Under the pieces are notes generated by a model. The model was given only the letters and a program-made list of their open reading frames with translations. It did no database searches and had not been told where the DNA came from. The position numbers and the translations under genes were made by a program. A DNA stretch of 64,000 bases from Paracoccaceae bacterium (GTDB lineage: Bacteria; Pseudomonadota; Alphaproteobacteria; Rhodobacterales; Rhodobacteraceae): the NCBI GenBank assembly GCA_027013095.1, contig JALUYI010000042.1, forward strand, positions 102,078-166,077, in the 5' to 3' direction. Below are positions 26,772-36,113 of this stretch, one piece after another. Position 1 is the stretch's first letter. Each line of letters begins with the position of its first letter.

Positions 26772-29703
26772 GCAGACGCTCTCCTTTCGGGTCAAGAAAC
26801 GCGGGCGGGCAGATCTCGCACAGCGTTTCCACTTGGCGCAAATGATCCACCATGAGAATGTTCTGCCCGATCCTGGCGCGCCCCCCGCGCAGCAACGCCA
26901 GCGCAATCGGGTGGCCCAGATGCGGGGAAAAACACTGGCTGGTAATATGCCCCTGATCGTTTTCGCGTGTCGGCGTCTGGCCGGGATTGAACAGATGCGC
27001 CCCACCATGCAGTCGTTTGAGCGCCCCGGCCGGCTTTAACCCCACCAATTGTTCTCGGTCCGGGGCGCAAAGCGCGGGGCGCGTGCTCATCGCTTTGCCG
27101 ATGTAATCCTTTCCGGCGGCCATCATGCGCCCCATGCCAAGGTCATCGGCCGTCACCCGCCCATCGATTTCGGCATGGGTGACATAGCCTTTTTCCAACC
27201 GCAGAACATTCAGCGCCTCCATCCCGTACCAACCGCCGCCCAAGGTCCGGGCGCGCGCCAGCAGAAGCCGCGCCAATGCCTCGCCATAGCGGGCCGGAAC
27301 AGCGATCTCATAGGCATGCTCGCCGCTGTAGGAAATACGGAACAAGCGCGCCGTGGTCGGGCCAATGCGGACCGTGCCGCAGGCCATGAAGGGAAACGCC
27401 CCGACGCCGAGCTTGCGCCGAAGCAGGCCGTTCACCAGCGCCCGGGATTTTGGCCCCGCAATGGCAAACTGCGCCCATTGCTCGGTGACCGAAACGATGG
27501 CAACGTCGAGATCCGGCCAAAGCACCTGTTGGCAAAACTCAAGGTGGGCCAGCACCATGTCGGCCCCCCCGGTCGTGGTGGTCAGCACGAAATGCCGCGC
27601 GCCCAGCCGGGCAACGGTGCCATCGTCCATCACCATCCCGTCTTCGCGCAGCATCAGCCCATAGCGCACGCGCCCGACGGGCAGGTTTGAGATCGTGTTG
27701 CAATAGACCCGGTCGAGAAATCTGCCCGCATCCCGGCCCTGAACGTCAATTTTGCCCAACGTCGTGACATCGCTGACACCGACGCTGGCGCGCACCATCA
27801 GGGCCTCGCGGTCGCAGGACTGGCGCCAATGGCGTTCATTGGCGTGCGGAACCCATCCGGGACGATACCAGAGGCCGACCTCAAGCATCGGCGCCCCCAT
27901 TTCGCCAAGCAAGGCGTGCGAGGGGGTCAGGCGTTCGGGGGCAAATCCCTTGCCGCGCCCATGCGCCCCCAGCGCCCCCAGCGGAACCGGCGTATAGGGC
28001 GGGCGAAACGTGGTGGTGCCGGTTTCGGGGATGCTCTTGCCCGTCATCTCGGCCATGATTGCCAGCGCCCCCATGTTGGCGGTCTTGCCCTGATCCGTGG
28101 CCATTCCCAGCGTGGTGTAGCGTTTCATGTGCTCGACCGAGCGGAAATTCTCGCGATAGGCCAGTTCGACGTCCTTGACGGTCACGTCGTTCTGAAAATC
28201 CAGCCACGCGCGACCGCGACCGCCGCCAACATGCCAGAACGGCTCCAGCGCCATGGGCGCATCCTCGGCTCGGGGCAGGGTAAGCTGCACCGGGCGTTTG
28301 CCCAGCGCCTTTAGCACCGTCGCGGCCGCGTGCGCACCGGACTTTAGCGCCCCCGCGGTTGACATCTCGCCTGCCGCCGCGCCGGCGGCGATCAGACCCG
28401 GCACCGCGGCCTCGGCAGGCACGAATGCGGCAATGTCATCGCGCCACACCGGGCGAGCGTTCAGGTGGCACGAGAGGTGAACCGCTGGATTCCAGCCCCC
28501 GGACACCCCGAGACAGTCGCTTGCGATCTCCTGCAGGCCCCCGGCGGTGCGGATGGTGATCGCGCGCAAGCCTAGGCGCCCCCGGGTTCCGACCACCTGA
28601 GCGCCGCTGATCAGGGGGTAATCGCCAAGGGCACGCGCCTCGGGCCGGGTATCGATGACCGCCGCGATCTGCAGCCCCGCCGCCGCCAGATCATATGCGG
28701 TGCGGTGGCCGTCATCATTGTTGGTAAAGACGCTGATCCGCCGCCCCGGCGCCACGGCGAAACGGTTAACATAGCTGCGCAGCGCCCCGGCCATCATGAT
28801 CCCGGGCCGGTCATTCCCAGCAAAGGCAATGGGGCGTTCAGTTGCCCCCGAGGCGAGGATCGCACGCCGCGCCACGATGCGCCAGAAAATCTGCAGCGGC
28901 GCATCATGGCTCCCCGAAGGCAGATGTTCGCTGACCCGTTCAAGCGCCCCATAGGTGCCGCCATCATAGACCCCGGTCACCGTCGTGCGGCGCATCACGC
29001 GTACGTTTTCCATCTGGGCCAGTGCGGCGCGTGTTTTTACCGCCCAGCGCGATGCGGGCATGGCGTCGATCTCATGGGTTTCGCTATTCAGGCGCCCGCC
29101 GACAAGAAAATCCTCGTCCGCCAGAATGACATCCAGCCCCGCCCGCGCCGCCACCTGCGCCGCCATCAGCCCGGCAGGTCCGGCCCCGATCACCAGAAGA
29201 TCGCAATGCGCAAAACCCTTGTCATAGCGCCCGTCATCGGCAACACCACTCAGGGCGCCCAGCCCGGCCGAGCGGCGGATCAGGGGCTCATAAACACGCC
29301 GCCAGAACGGGCGCGGCCACATGAATGTCTTGTAATAGAAGCCAGCGCCAAAAAACGGCGCCAGCAGATCGTTGAGCGCCATCAGGTCGAACCTCAACCC
29401 GGGAAAGCAGTTCTGCGCCCGGGCCACCAGCCCGTGATAGATCTCTTGCGTGGTTGCCCGGCAGTTCGGTGTCAGTTGATCGCCGGTGCCGATGGTGACA
29501 AGGGCATTGGGCTCTTCGGAGCCGGCGGTCAAAATGCCGCGCGGGCGGTGGTATTTGAAGCTGCGGGCGACAAGACGCACATCTTGGGCCAGCAAGGCCG
29601 ACGCCAGCGTATCGCCGCGATAGCCAAGGTAGGTTTGTCCCTGAAAGGTGAACGGAATCCGCTGTGTCCGGTCGATCTGCCCACCTGTCGCAAGCCGGCT
29701 CAT
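26764..29703 (-). CDS. soxA: Sarcosine oxidase alpha subunit
   Basis: A 979-residue subunit of the enzyme that oxidises sarcosine to glycine with formation of 5,10-methylene-THF and H2O2. It has an N-terminal 2Fe-2S-like/NAD-binding half with the dinucleotide fold LVIGAGPAGLMAAQVAARAG near residue 170, and a C-terminal GcvT-type folate-binding half (from about residue 600: VSDVTTLGKIDVQGRDAGRFLDRVY and the C-terminal VTHAEIDGRVTADDLGMGRMM). I chose the ATG at 29703 because it forms an ATGA overlap with soxD and starts MSRLATGGQIDRTQRIPF. Length and order match typical soxBDAG clusters. Confidence 0.95.
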   Translation of the reverse strand: MSRLATGGQIDRTQRIPFTFQGQTYLGYRGDTLASALLAQDVRLVARSFKYHRPRGILTAGSEEPNALVTIGTGDQLTPNCRATTQEIYHGLVARAQNCFPGLRFDLMALNDLLAPFFGAGFYYKTFMWPRPFWRRVYEPLIRRSAGLGALSGVADDGRYDKGFAHCDLLVIGAGPAGLMAAQVAARAGLDVILADEDFLVGGRLNSETHEIDAMPASRWAVKTRAALAQMENVRVMRRTTVTGVYDGGTYGALERVSEHLPSGSHDAPLQIFWRIVARRAILASGATERPIAFAGNDRPGIMMAGALRSYVNRFAVAPGRRISVFTNNDDGHRTAYDLAAAGLQIAAVIDTRPEARALGDYPLISGAQVVGTRGRLGLRAITIRTAGGLQEIASDCLGVSGGWNPAVHLSCHLNARPVWRDDIAAFVPAEAAVPGLIAAGAAAGEMSTAGALKSGAHAAATVLKALGKRPVQLTLPRAEDAPMALEPFWHVGGGRGRAWLDFQNDVTVKDVELAYRENFRSVEHMKRYTTLGMATDQGKTANMGALAIMAEMTGKSIPETGTTTFRPPYTPVPLGALGAHGRGKGFAPERLTPSHALLGEMGAPMLEVGLWYRPGWVPHANERHWRQSCDREALMVRASVGVSDVTTLGKIDVQGRDAGRFLDRVYCNTISNLPVGRVRYGLMLREDGMVMDDGTVARLGARHFVLTTTTGGADMVLAHLEFCQQVLWPDLDVAIVSVTEQWAQFAIAGPKSRALVNGLLRRKLGVGAFPFMACGTVRIGPTTARLFRISYSGEHAYEIAVPARYGEALARLLLARARTLGGGWYGMEALNVLRLEKGYVTHAEIDGRVTADDLGMGRMMAAGKDYIGKAMSTRPALCAPDREQLVGLKPAGALKRLHGGAHLFNPGQTPTRENDQGHITSQCFSPHLGHPIALALLRGGRARIGQNILMVDHLRQVETLCEICPPAFLDPKGERLRD

Positions 29704-29972
29704 GACCGCACCCGCCCGCGATCCGCGGCCAGTTCGACCGACAGGATCTTGTGGCTGGTGGTATCGCGCGCAACCACCAGCCAGGCGCGGCAACCGTTGC
29801 GATGATGCCACAGCTCGCGGGTCACCCCAGCCGGATTATCGCGGATATAGACGTAATCAAACATTGCCGCGCGGCCCTGCTCGGGGAGGGGGCGGTCGAT
29901 CAGCTTGGCGGACCCGCGATAGTGAAACTCGCGGCTGTCGCGCGCGCCACACAGAGGACAGTTTATTCGCAT
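29700..29972 (-). CDS. soxD: Sarcosine oxidase delta subunit
   Basis: A 90-residue zinc-binding subunit. The Zn ligands are visible as MRINCPLCGARDSREF (C-x2-C) and WHHRNGCRAW (H-x3-C). It sits between beta and alpha subunit genes, 15 bp after soxB and overlapping soxA by 4 bp, the canonical order. Its role is to help hold the heterotetramer together. Confidence 0.93.
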   Translation of the reverse strand: MRINCPLCGARDSREFHYRGSAKLIDRPLPEQGRAAMFDYVYIRDNPAGVTRELWHHRNGCRAWLVVARDTTSHKILSVELAADRGRVRS

Positions 29973-29987
29973 ATCAAGTTATCCCGC

Positions 29988-31238
29988 TCAGTGAAGGTTG
30001 GGGGTCGCGCCGGTCCCCTCCTCGTCGATCAGATCTCCGGTTTGAAAGCGGTCAATCCGGTATTTTTCGGCAACCTCATGGGACCGGCCGGTGGCGATCA
30101 GATGGGCGAAAACGTCCCCCGAACCCGGCACCGCCTTGAAGCCGCCATAGCACCAGCCACCGTTGAAATAGAGGCCCTCGATCGGCGTCTTGTCGATAAT
30201 CGGGCTGCCGTCCATCGTCATATCCATAATTCCGCCCCAGCTGCGCAGCATCCGCGCCTTGCCCAGCATTGGCATCAGGGCCATGCCCGCCTCGGCCACA
30301 TGCTCGACCATCGGCAGGTTTCCACGCTGGGCATATGAGTTGTAGCCGTCGAGATCGCCGCCATAGACGAGCCCCCCCTTGTCTGACTGGCTGATATAAA
30401 AATGTCCCATGCCAAAACTGACCACGGTGTCGATCAGGGGTTTCAGCCCTTCGGTGACAAACGCCTGCAGGACGTGGCTTTCGATCGGCAGACGCAGCCC
30501 AGCCATCTGCCCGACCTCGGACGAGCGCCCGGCAACCGTCATGCCCACCTTGTCCGCAGCGATGGTGCCGCGCGTCGTCTCGACCCCCAGAACACGACCA
30601 TTACGGATATGAAACCCGGTAACCGCACAGTTCTGAATCAGATCGACACCCAGCCGATCGGCGCCGCGGGCAAAGCCCCAGGCGACCGCGTCATGGCGCG
30701 CCGTTCCCGCCCGCCACTGCATCAGGCCGCCGCGAATCGGGAACCGGGCGTTGTCAAAATCCAGATATGGCAGGTGCCGCCGGACGGTCGCGGCCTCCCA
30801 CAATTCGGCATCGTCGCCTTGCATGTGGATCATGTTGCCGCGCCGGGCCATCGCATCCATCTGCCCGTCGGAATGGGCCAGCATCAGGCAGCCGCGTTGC
30901 GAAAGCATGACGTTATAGTTCAGCTCTTGGGCAAGGGTCTCCCATAATTTCAGTGAATGGGAATAAAACTGCGAATTGCCGTCCAGCATGTAATTGGCGC
31001 GCACGACCGTTGTGTTGCGCCCGACATTTCCGCCGCCGAGATAGCCCCGCTCCAGCACCGCGACGTTGGTGACGCCGTATTTTTTCGCCAGATAATAGGC
31101 CGTCGCCAACCCGTGCCCGCCGCCCCCGATGATGATCACGTCATAGCGGGATCTGGGTTGCGGATTGCGCCACACGGGTTTCCAGCCCCGGTTGCCGCCC
31201 AGACCGTTCCAGATCACCTTGAATGCGGAATAACGCAT
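29988..31238 (-). CDS. soxB: Sarcosine oxidase beta subunit
   Basis: The flavin-bearing catalytic subunit, which takes electrons from sarcosine with FAD and covalent FMN. It has 416 residues from the ATG at 31238 (MRYSAFKVIWNGLGGNRGW), preceded by GAGGGAG. The dinucleotide-binding fold is VIIIGGGGHGLATAYYLAKKYG at about residues 34-55. Further landmarks are GGNVGRNTTVVRANY and the C-terminal YFNGGWCYGGFKAVPGSG. It is the first gene of soxBDAG. No folate-gene partner (glyA, purU, folD) is attached to the operon within the window. Confidence 0.95.
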   Translation of the reverse strand: MRYSAFKVIWNGLGGNRGWKPVWRNPQPRSRYDVIIIGGGGHGLATAYYLAKKYGVTNVAVLERGYLGGGNVGRNTTVVRANYMLDGNSQFYSHSLKLWETLAQELNYNVMLSQRGCLMLAHSDGQMDAMARRGNMIHMQGDDAELWEAATVRRHLPYLDFDNARFPIRGGLMQWRAGTARHDAVAWGFARGADRLGVDLIQNCAVTGFHIRNGRVLGVETTRGTIAADKVGMTVAGRSSEVGQMAGLRLPIESHVLQAFVTEGLKPLIDTVVSFGMGHFYISQSDKGGLVYGGDLDGYNSYAQRGNLPMVEHVAEAGMALMPMLGKARMLRSWGGIMDMTMDGSPIIDKTPIEGLYFNGGWCYGGFKAVPGSGDVFAHLIATGRSHEVAEKYRIDRFQTGDLIDEEGTGATPNLH

Positions 31239-31429
31239 ATTTCTCCCTCTCGAGCCGCATTGAAGGCCAAGACCCAGCGACATGCAAGGCGCGACCCAGC
31301 AAAACCTTTGGGAAACGGGGCGGTTTTTTCGTGGCGGTAGAGCGGCGGGAAAGCCCTGCAGAGGGGTTGGAGTTCAGGGCGCAGACCTATAATTCCGCGC
31401 GCCTGGCACTCACCACCTCGGCTCAGCGT

Positions 31430-32782
31430 CTATTTGACCAACAGATAGGCAACCTTCGCCGTGCTTGAAAAGCTGTTCTTGCAGGTTCCAAAGCTGGCCT
31501 TGGCCGAGAACGACACATCGCCACCCGCGTCGATGCTGATGCCGGCGATCCCATCGCTTTTGGCTGCGATCTTTACGTCCTTTACCGCTGAAATATAAAG
31601 CCCGTTTGCGCTGAGCTTGGAGGCCGAGGTGAACCCACCGGCGGAATAAATGCTGACCCCGCCACCGGCGCCGCAGGAGTCATCCTTGCCCAGCTTGACC
31701 TCGGACGCGGCATAGACGGCCTTTGAGCTGCTGCTCTTTGAGACCATTACCACGTCCTGAAAGCTGGCCTCTTTGCCAAGCTGGATCCGGCAATCTGACA
31801 CCAGCACGACCTTGCTGACCTCGGTGCCCCGGTAGAATTGCGCCTTGGAGCCGCGGTTTTCGCCACATTTAACATGATAAATCCGACCAGGGATAAAAGA
31901 CGTGTATTTCACATCACGGGCGTTAATTGAAATCACCGAGGCGGACGGGTTGATATAACTGGGTTGCCCAGCGTAAACGGGATCCAGATACTTGTCCGCC
32001 AACGCCACGACATTGCTGACATAGGCGGGCGCGATCGGCGATTTCAAATCGAAAATATCGCCATATGTCAGGGTGCTGCTGCTTTTGGCGGTGCCACGCC
32101 CGACCAGCGTTGACATGCCCGTGTTCTCGGGCAGTTGCACGTCGCTGAGGCGTTTTACATAGATCTTGTTATCATCGTCAAAACGGTTGCGCTCTTCCAT
32201 CTTGACGCCACCAGCAGCCTCGACACAGAAGCCGTTGCTAAAGTCCCCTTCCGAGCCCAGCTCAAAGCGGCCGCCGGTGCTGATATCGGCGGTCTCGCAC
32301 TGGGTGGCCGAGCGGAATGCGACGCTCTGGGCGGCGACGTTCCAGCTTTTCAGTCCAGCGAGGCGCAAAAAGAACGTCGGCACCGGATGTTTGTTAGCCG
32401 AAGACAGACGGGCAGTGACCCGCACCGCATCGCGCGGCGTACCGTTCAGGGTAAATTTCTTTGTCGCCTTGTCCCACGAGCCGAACTCGACGCTGTTTGA
32501 TGTCACCGCGATAGCGCTGGAAATCTCGGTGAGGTTATCGTTGGCCAGTTCCAGCGCCGCGTCCAGCGCCTTTTGCTTGTTGGGCAGCGCCATCACCCCG
32601 GCATGTGCCGCACTGTCGGCGGCAATCTGCAGGATTCCACGAATCCGGCGCGCGTTTGACGTGTCCACGGACAACCCGGCAAACAGGAGGACCAAGATCA
32701 TGACCGTTAGCGCCAGATGGGTGACCATCCCGCGTTCGTCCGCAAAAAAGCCCGCCCGGGCATCTCCGAACCACCGTTTCAT
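31430..32782 (-). CDS. TadG-like secreted/pilus-assembly protein with glycine-rich repeat C-terminus
   Basis: A 450-residue protein with a TadE/TadG-type N-terminus: a cytoplasmic basic start, FFADERGMVTHLALTVMILVLLFAGLSVDTSNARR as the single membrane helix, then a helix with ILQIAADSAAHAGVMAL, the pattern of Flp pilus-assembly TadE/G-like proteins. The remainder is periplasmic or surface exposed. From about residue 330 it shows short beta-like repeats of the form V-x-I-x-A-K/G rich in Ser, Ala and Gly. I chose the ATG at 32782 because of AGAGGTGG upstream; a GTG at 32812 would overlap the upstream stop. It is paired with a TadE-like gene 26 bp upstream. Confidence 0.72.
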   Translation of the reverse strand: MKRWFGDARAGFFADERGMVTHLALTVMILVLLFAGLSVDTSNARRIRGILQIAADSAAHAGVMALPNKQKALDAALELANDNLTEISSAIAVTSNSVEFGSWDKATKKFTLNGTPRDAVRVTARLSSANKHPVPTFFLRLAGLKSWNVAAQSVAFRSATQCETADISTGGRFELGSEGDFSNGFCVEAAGGVKMEERNRFDDDNKIYVKRLSDVQLPENTGMSTLVGRGTAKSSSTLTYGDIFDLKSPIAPAYVSNVVALADKYLDPVYAGQPSYINPSASVISINARDVKYTSFIPGRIYHVKCGENRGSKAQFYRGTEVSKVVLVSDCRIQLGKEASFQDVVMVSKSSSSKAVYAASEVKLGKDDSCGAGGGVSIYSAGGFTSASKLSANGLYISAVKDVKIAAKSDGIAGISIDAGGDVSFSAKASFGTCKNSFSSTAKVAYLLVK

Positions 32783-32808
32783 CGGTCCACCTCTATTCGC
32801 CTCGCGGG

Positions 32809-33210
32809 TCACTGTTCGGCCCGCATGGTGACCTTGGCCTTCAGGGCATAGCTGCCCTCGCTGCCCATGACCCCTAGAACCGCTACATTGCTGAGCGTCG
32901 TGTTGATCGCCACCACCACATCCGTGCCCTTGGTGATATCGACACCGTATTTGAACCCCATGTAATTCAACTGCTTCAGCGCGTATTTCTTGGCCGCCAC
33001 CGCCGACAGTTCACCCGTGGACACCCGGCGCGCCGTATCCCGGGCGACAGTATACATATTGTTCTGCGTCATCAGCATGATGTTCAGATCAAACGAGCCG
33101 ACGATGATTCCCATGATCAACGGCAGCCACAGCACGAACTCGACCGTTGCGTTGCCCCGCTCGTCCGCCCCGAATTTTTGTGCCCGCAATCTTGACCAAA
33201 GCCTGTTCAT
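32809..33210 (-). CDS. TadE-like pilus-assembly/minor pilin-like protein
   Basis: A 133-residue protein starting MNRLWSRLRAQKFGADERGNATVEF. The G-N-A-T-V-E-F segment followed by a hydrophobic helix (VLWLPLIMGIIVGSFDLNIML) is the TadE signature of pseudopilins, with the +5 glutamate. The rest is a compact extracytoplasmic domain. It is followed by the TadG-like gene, so the two probably act together in an envelope or pilus-related assembly, but no tad secretion ATPase or pilin gene is in the window. Confidence 0.75.
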   Translation of the reverse strand: MNRLWSRLRAQKFGADERGNATVEFVLWLPLIMGIIVGSFDLNIMLMTQNNMYTVARDTARRVSTGELSAVAAKKYALKQLNYMGFKYGVDITKGTDVVVAINTTLSNVAVLGVMGSEGSYALKAKVTMRAEQ

Positions 33211-33599
33211 ACCCAAAACCTGTTCGCGCCCCACGCCCAATTCTGGAATCCTTTGCATCGAAACTAGGCATGAAAGACGCCAAAAATTTGAGGGAAGGTG
33301 GACATAATAATGACATATGCGATCGCCGCCCGTTCCCGGGTTTCGGCGATAATACACTGTTATACCTTGATATTATTCCAAGCCTTTCAAAAACGGAGCT
33401 CCGCCTTGCCCATTTTGTGCCGCATTTTAGACAAATCCGTCACAAGCCGTAGTCCCCCCCTTATGACGGTAAGGATTCGGTTACAAACCGTAGGTACAAA
33501 AGCAGCATCAACGCAGGGAATCGGTCGGCGGTATTAACCATTGTGGTCGATCGGCGAACGGGTCTAAATCGGCCCATCACAGATAGAGGGGAGTCTACC
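33211..33599. other. 389-bp intergenic region between tadE-like and gdhA-like genes
   Basis: No credible gene. It must hold the promoters of both divergent transcripts. A weak candidate for the rightward one is TTGCCC (33406-33411) with TAGACA 16 bp later. An imperfect direct repeat, CACAAGCCGTAG (33441-33452) and TACAAACCGTAG (33482-33493), spaced 41 bp, and the small dyad CGGTT-ACA-AACCG (33478-33490) are possible regulator sites. Confidence 0.35.
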
Positions 33600-35027
33600 G
33601 TGAACACACCTGCCGAACCCAGCTTTCGACAATCCGTTGATATCATGTTCAACCGGGCCGTTGCGCTAATGGACCTGCCGCCCGGGCTGGAGGAAAAGAT
33701 CCGCGTCTGTAACGCTACCTATACGGTGCGCTTTGGCGTGCGCCTGCGCGGACAGCTGCAAACCTTTACCGGCTACCGATCGGTTCATTCCGAACATATG
33801 GAGCCCGTCAAGGGCGGGATCCGTTTTTCGCTTGGCGTCCATCAGGACGAGGTCGAGGCTCTGGCCGCCCTGATGACCTATAAATGCGCACTGGTGGAAA
33901 CGCCGTTCGGCGGCTCAAAGGGTGGGCTCAGGATCGATCCGCGGCTCTATGAAGAGCATGAGCTGGAAATGATCACCCGCCGATTTGCCTACGAACTGGC
34001 CAAACGCGACCTGATCAACCCCAGTCAGAACGTACCGGCCCCGGACATGGGCACGGGTGAGCGCGAAATGGCTTGGATCGCCGACCAATATGCGCGGATG
34101 AACACGACCGACATCAATGCGCGCGCCTGTGTCACCGGCAAACCCCTGAATGCCGGCGGGATTCAGGGCCGGGTCGAGGCAACCGGCCGCGGGGTGCAAT
34201 ACGGCCTGCGCGAGTTTTTCCGCCACGACGATGACAAGGCCGCCGCCGGCCTGTCAGGCTCGCTCGACGGCAAGCGCATCATCATTCAAGGCCTTGGAAA
34301 CGTGGGCTATCACGCGGCGCATTTCCTCTCGACCGAGGATGGAGCATTAATTACCGGCATCATCGAACACGACGGCGCCCTGATCAATGACGCTGGCATG
34401 AACGTCGATGCCGTGCGCGACCACATCAAGGAAACCGGCGGCGTCAAGGGGTGTAGCCAAGGAACCTATGTCAAGAACGGCGCCGAAATTCTCGAGGCCG
34501 AATGCGACATCCTGATCCCCGCCGCGATGGAGGGGGTGATCAACCTTCACAACGCCGCCAATGTCAAGGCACCCCTAATTCTGGAGGCCGCCAACGGACC
34601 GATCACCGCAGGGGCCGACGAGATTCTGCGCAAACGTGGCTGCGTCATCATCCCGGACATGTATGCTAACGCCGGTGGCGTCACTGTTTCCTATTTCGAG
34701 TGGGTGAAAAATCTTAGCCATATCAGGTTCGGGCGCCTGCAGCGACGTCAGGAAGAGGCCCGCCACCAAGTTCTGGTTGACGAGTTGGAGCGTCTCGCAG
34801 GAACCGAAACCGGGCAGAAGCTGAGCCCCGGCTTCAAAGAGGCCTATCTGCACGGAGCCGGTGAACTGGAGCTTGTCCGGTCCGGGTTGGACGACACCAT
34901 GCGCGCCGCCTATCAGGCCATGAGCGAAGTTTGGCACAGACGGAACGATGTGCATGATCTGCGCGTGGCCGCCTATCTGGTCTCGATCGACCGCGTCGCC
35001 AAAAGCTATCGCGCCAAGGGCCTCTGA
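33600..35027 (+). CDS. Glu/Leu/Phe/Val-type glutamate dehydrogenase
   Basis: Reversible oxidative deamination of glutamate to 2-oxoglutarate and ammonium with NAD(P). 475 residues from the GTG at 33600, which has AGAGGGGAG upstream; the frame runs 19 codons further without family support. The substrate region KGGIRFSLGVHQDEVEALAALMTYKCALV (about 70-98) and the catalytic-lysine loop PFGGSKGGLRIDP are followed by the NAD fold IIIQGLGNVGYHAAHFL near 225. PDMYANAGGVTVSYFEWVKNL is near 360. No further gene continues the transcript; a strong hairpin follows. Confidence 0.93.
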   Translation: MNTPAEPSFRQSVDIMFNRAVALMDLPPGLEEKIRVCNATYTVRFGVRLRGQLQTFTGYRSVHSEHMEPVKGGIRFSLGVHQDEVEALAALMTYKCALVETPFGGSKGGLRIDPRLYEEHELEMITRRFAYELAKRDLINPSQNVPAPDMGTGEREMAWIADQYARMNTTDINARACVTGKPLNAGGIQGRVEATGRGVQYGLREFFRHDDDKAAAGLSGSLDGKRIIIQGLGNVGYHAAHFLSTEDGALITGIIEHDGALINDAGMNVDAVRDHIKETGGVKGCSQGTYVKNGAEILEAECDILIPAAMEGVINLHNAANVKAPLILEAANGPITAGADEILRKRGCVIIPDMYANAGGVTVSYFEWVKNLSHIRFGRLQRRQEEARHQVLVDELERLAGTETGQKLSPGFKEAYLHGAGELELVRSGLDDTMRAAYQAMSEVWHRRNDVHDLRVAAYLVSIDRVAKSYRAKGL

Positions 35028-35040
35028 GCCATGCCCCGCC

Positions 35041-35067
35041 GCCCCGGCGTTCTCTCACCGCCGGGGC
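35041..35067. terminator. GC-rich hairpin between convergent genes
   Basis: Perfect 9-bp arms GCCCCGGCG (35041-35049) and CGCCGGGGC (35059-35067). No T-run follows on either strand, so if it terminates the glutamate dehydrogenase transcript it does so without the classical tail. Confidence 0.4.
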
Positions 35068-35093
35068 CAAACCGCGCCCTTGCCGACGCAGGA

Positions 35094-35465
35094 TCAGCCG
35101 TGGTTAACATAAGAGACGATCACCGCAAAACCGATCGCCAACAGAAACAGGTTGACCAGAACACCGGTGAACCAGCCCAGCCGTCGCCGAGCGGCAATGC
35201 GTCCCGTGTCAATTGTTGCCAGTTTGTCAATACAGTGTTTTTGCGCCTTCAGGACTCGCGCCGGATCGTATTCATGGGCCCGTTTCGGGTTCTGGCACCG
35301 CGCCTGAACCTCTGCCAGATAGGCCGCATCGGCCCTGATCGAACGCGGAAGACGATTGCCGACGCTCTTCAATTTTCCCTCTAAATTCCGACCCTTGGCC
35401 GAGAATTTCGCGCTAAGAAGGTCCTCGACCTCGGCGGTAACTGACCCAAGAGATGTTTCATACAT
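35094..35465 (-). CDS. Hypothetical C-terminally membrane-anchored protein, 123 aa
   Basis: Starts MYETSLGSVTAEVEDLLSAKF. The first 95 residues are hydrophilic and helical with two cysteines (ARCQNPKRAH and KHCIDKL). One membrane helix at the C-terminus (WFTGVLVNLFLLAIGFAVIVSYV) would anchor it with the N-domain in the cytoplasm. I chose the ATG at 35465 because the upstream codons lack family-like sequence. Function not recognised. It lies 109 bp downstream of the DUF302 gene on the same strand. Confidence 0.65.
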   Translation of the reverse strand: MYETSLGSVTAEVEDLLSAKFSAKGRNLEGKLKSVGNRLPRSIRADAAYLAEVQARCQNPKRAHEYDPARVLKAQKHCIDKLATIDTGRIAARRRLGWFTGVLVNLFLLAIGFAVIVSYVNHG

Positions 35466-35574
35466 TCTCTGACCTCCCTCGCGGCAAGTATAGGGCCACA
35501 TGCACTCTCAAACAAGAAATCCGCCGGCCCCGAATCCGGGGTCAGGGCCAGCGGTTGGGGCCCGGCCCCATCAT

Positions 35575-35973
35575 TCAGCCCAGCGCGGCGGCGGCCTTCT
35601 TGATCTTTTCGCCAGCTTCGCCACCAACACGGGTCAGGGTCTCATCCTGACCAAGGTCGCCAAAGCTCATCATCGCATGGGGGTCAATAAAACGAACCAG
35701 ACACTCACCCTCGACGTTCTGTTCCACCGTCACATTGCACGGCAGCATCAGCCCCACATCAGGCCGGGCACTCAGCGCCTGATGGGCCAGTTTCGGATTG
35801 CACGCCCCGAGAATGACGTAGGGCCGGAAATCCTCGCCGATCTTGGCCTTCAAGGTTGTATCGACGTCAATTCGCGTCAATATTCCAAACCCTTGATCCT
35901 TCAGCGCGTTGGTGACCTTTTCGATCACATCGTCCATACCGCCTTTTACGGTGACGTCAGTGCTCATGTTCAT
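35575..35973 (-). CDS. DUF302 family protein, 132 aa
   Basis: A soluble protein with the DUF302 pattern: DDVIEKVTNALKDQGFGILTRIDV (helix and strand), FRPYVILGACNPKLAHQALSARPDVGLMLPCNVTVEQ, and a C-terminal FIDPHAMM. Members are small heat-stable-looking dimers of unknown role, often near redox or metal genes; two conserved cysteines are present here (GACNP and LPCNV). The ATG at 35973 has GGAG eight bases upstream. It is divergent from an alpha/beta hydrolase gene, 140 bp apart. Confidence 0.85.
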   Translation of the reverse strand: MNMSTDVTVKGGMDDVIEKVTNALKDQGFGILTRIDVDTTLKAKIGEDFRPYVILGACNPKLAHQALSARPDVGLMLPCNVTVEQNVEGECLVRFIDPHAMMSFGDLGQDETLTRVGGEAGEKIKKAAAALG

Positions 35974-36113
35974 TTGTTGGCTCCGTTTACAAATTGGTCC
36001 TGCCGCCCTATGTGGGCAAGCCGACCATGGATTGCAACCGACTTGCCGTTATGTCGCAAGGCATCGGCGCCGGCGGGCCGGTCGGTGTTTTTTCGATGAT
36101 GAAGGACATGAAA

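Noticed and set aside
33478..33490. CGGTT-ACA-AACCG as a strong operator of the glutamate dehydrogenase gene
   Set aside because: The arms are only 5 bp long and such dyads are common by chance; kept only as a note in the intergenic entry.
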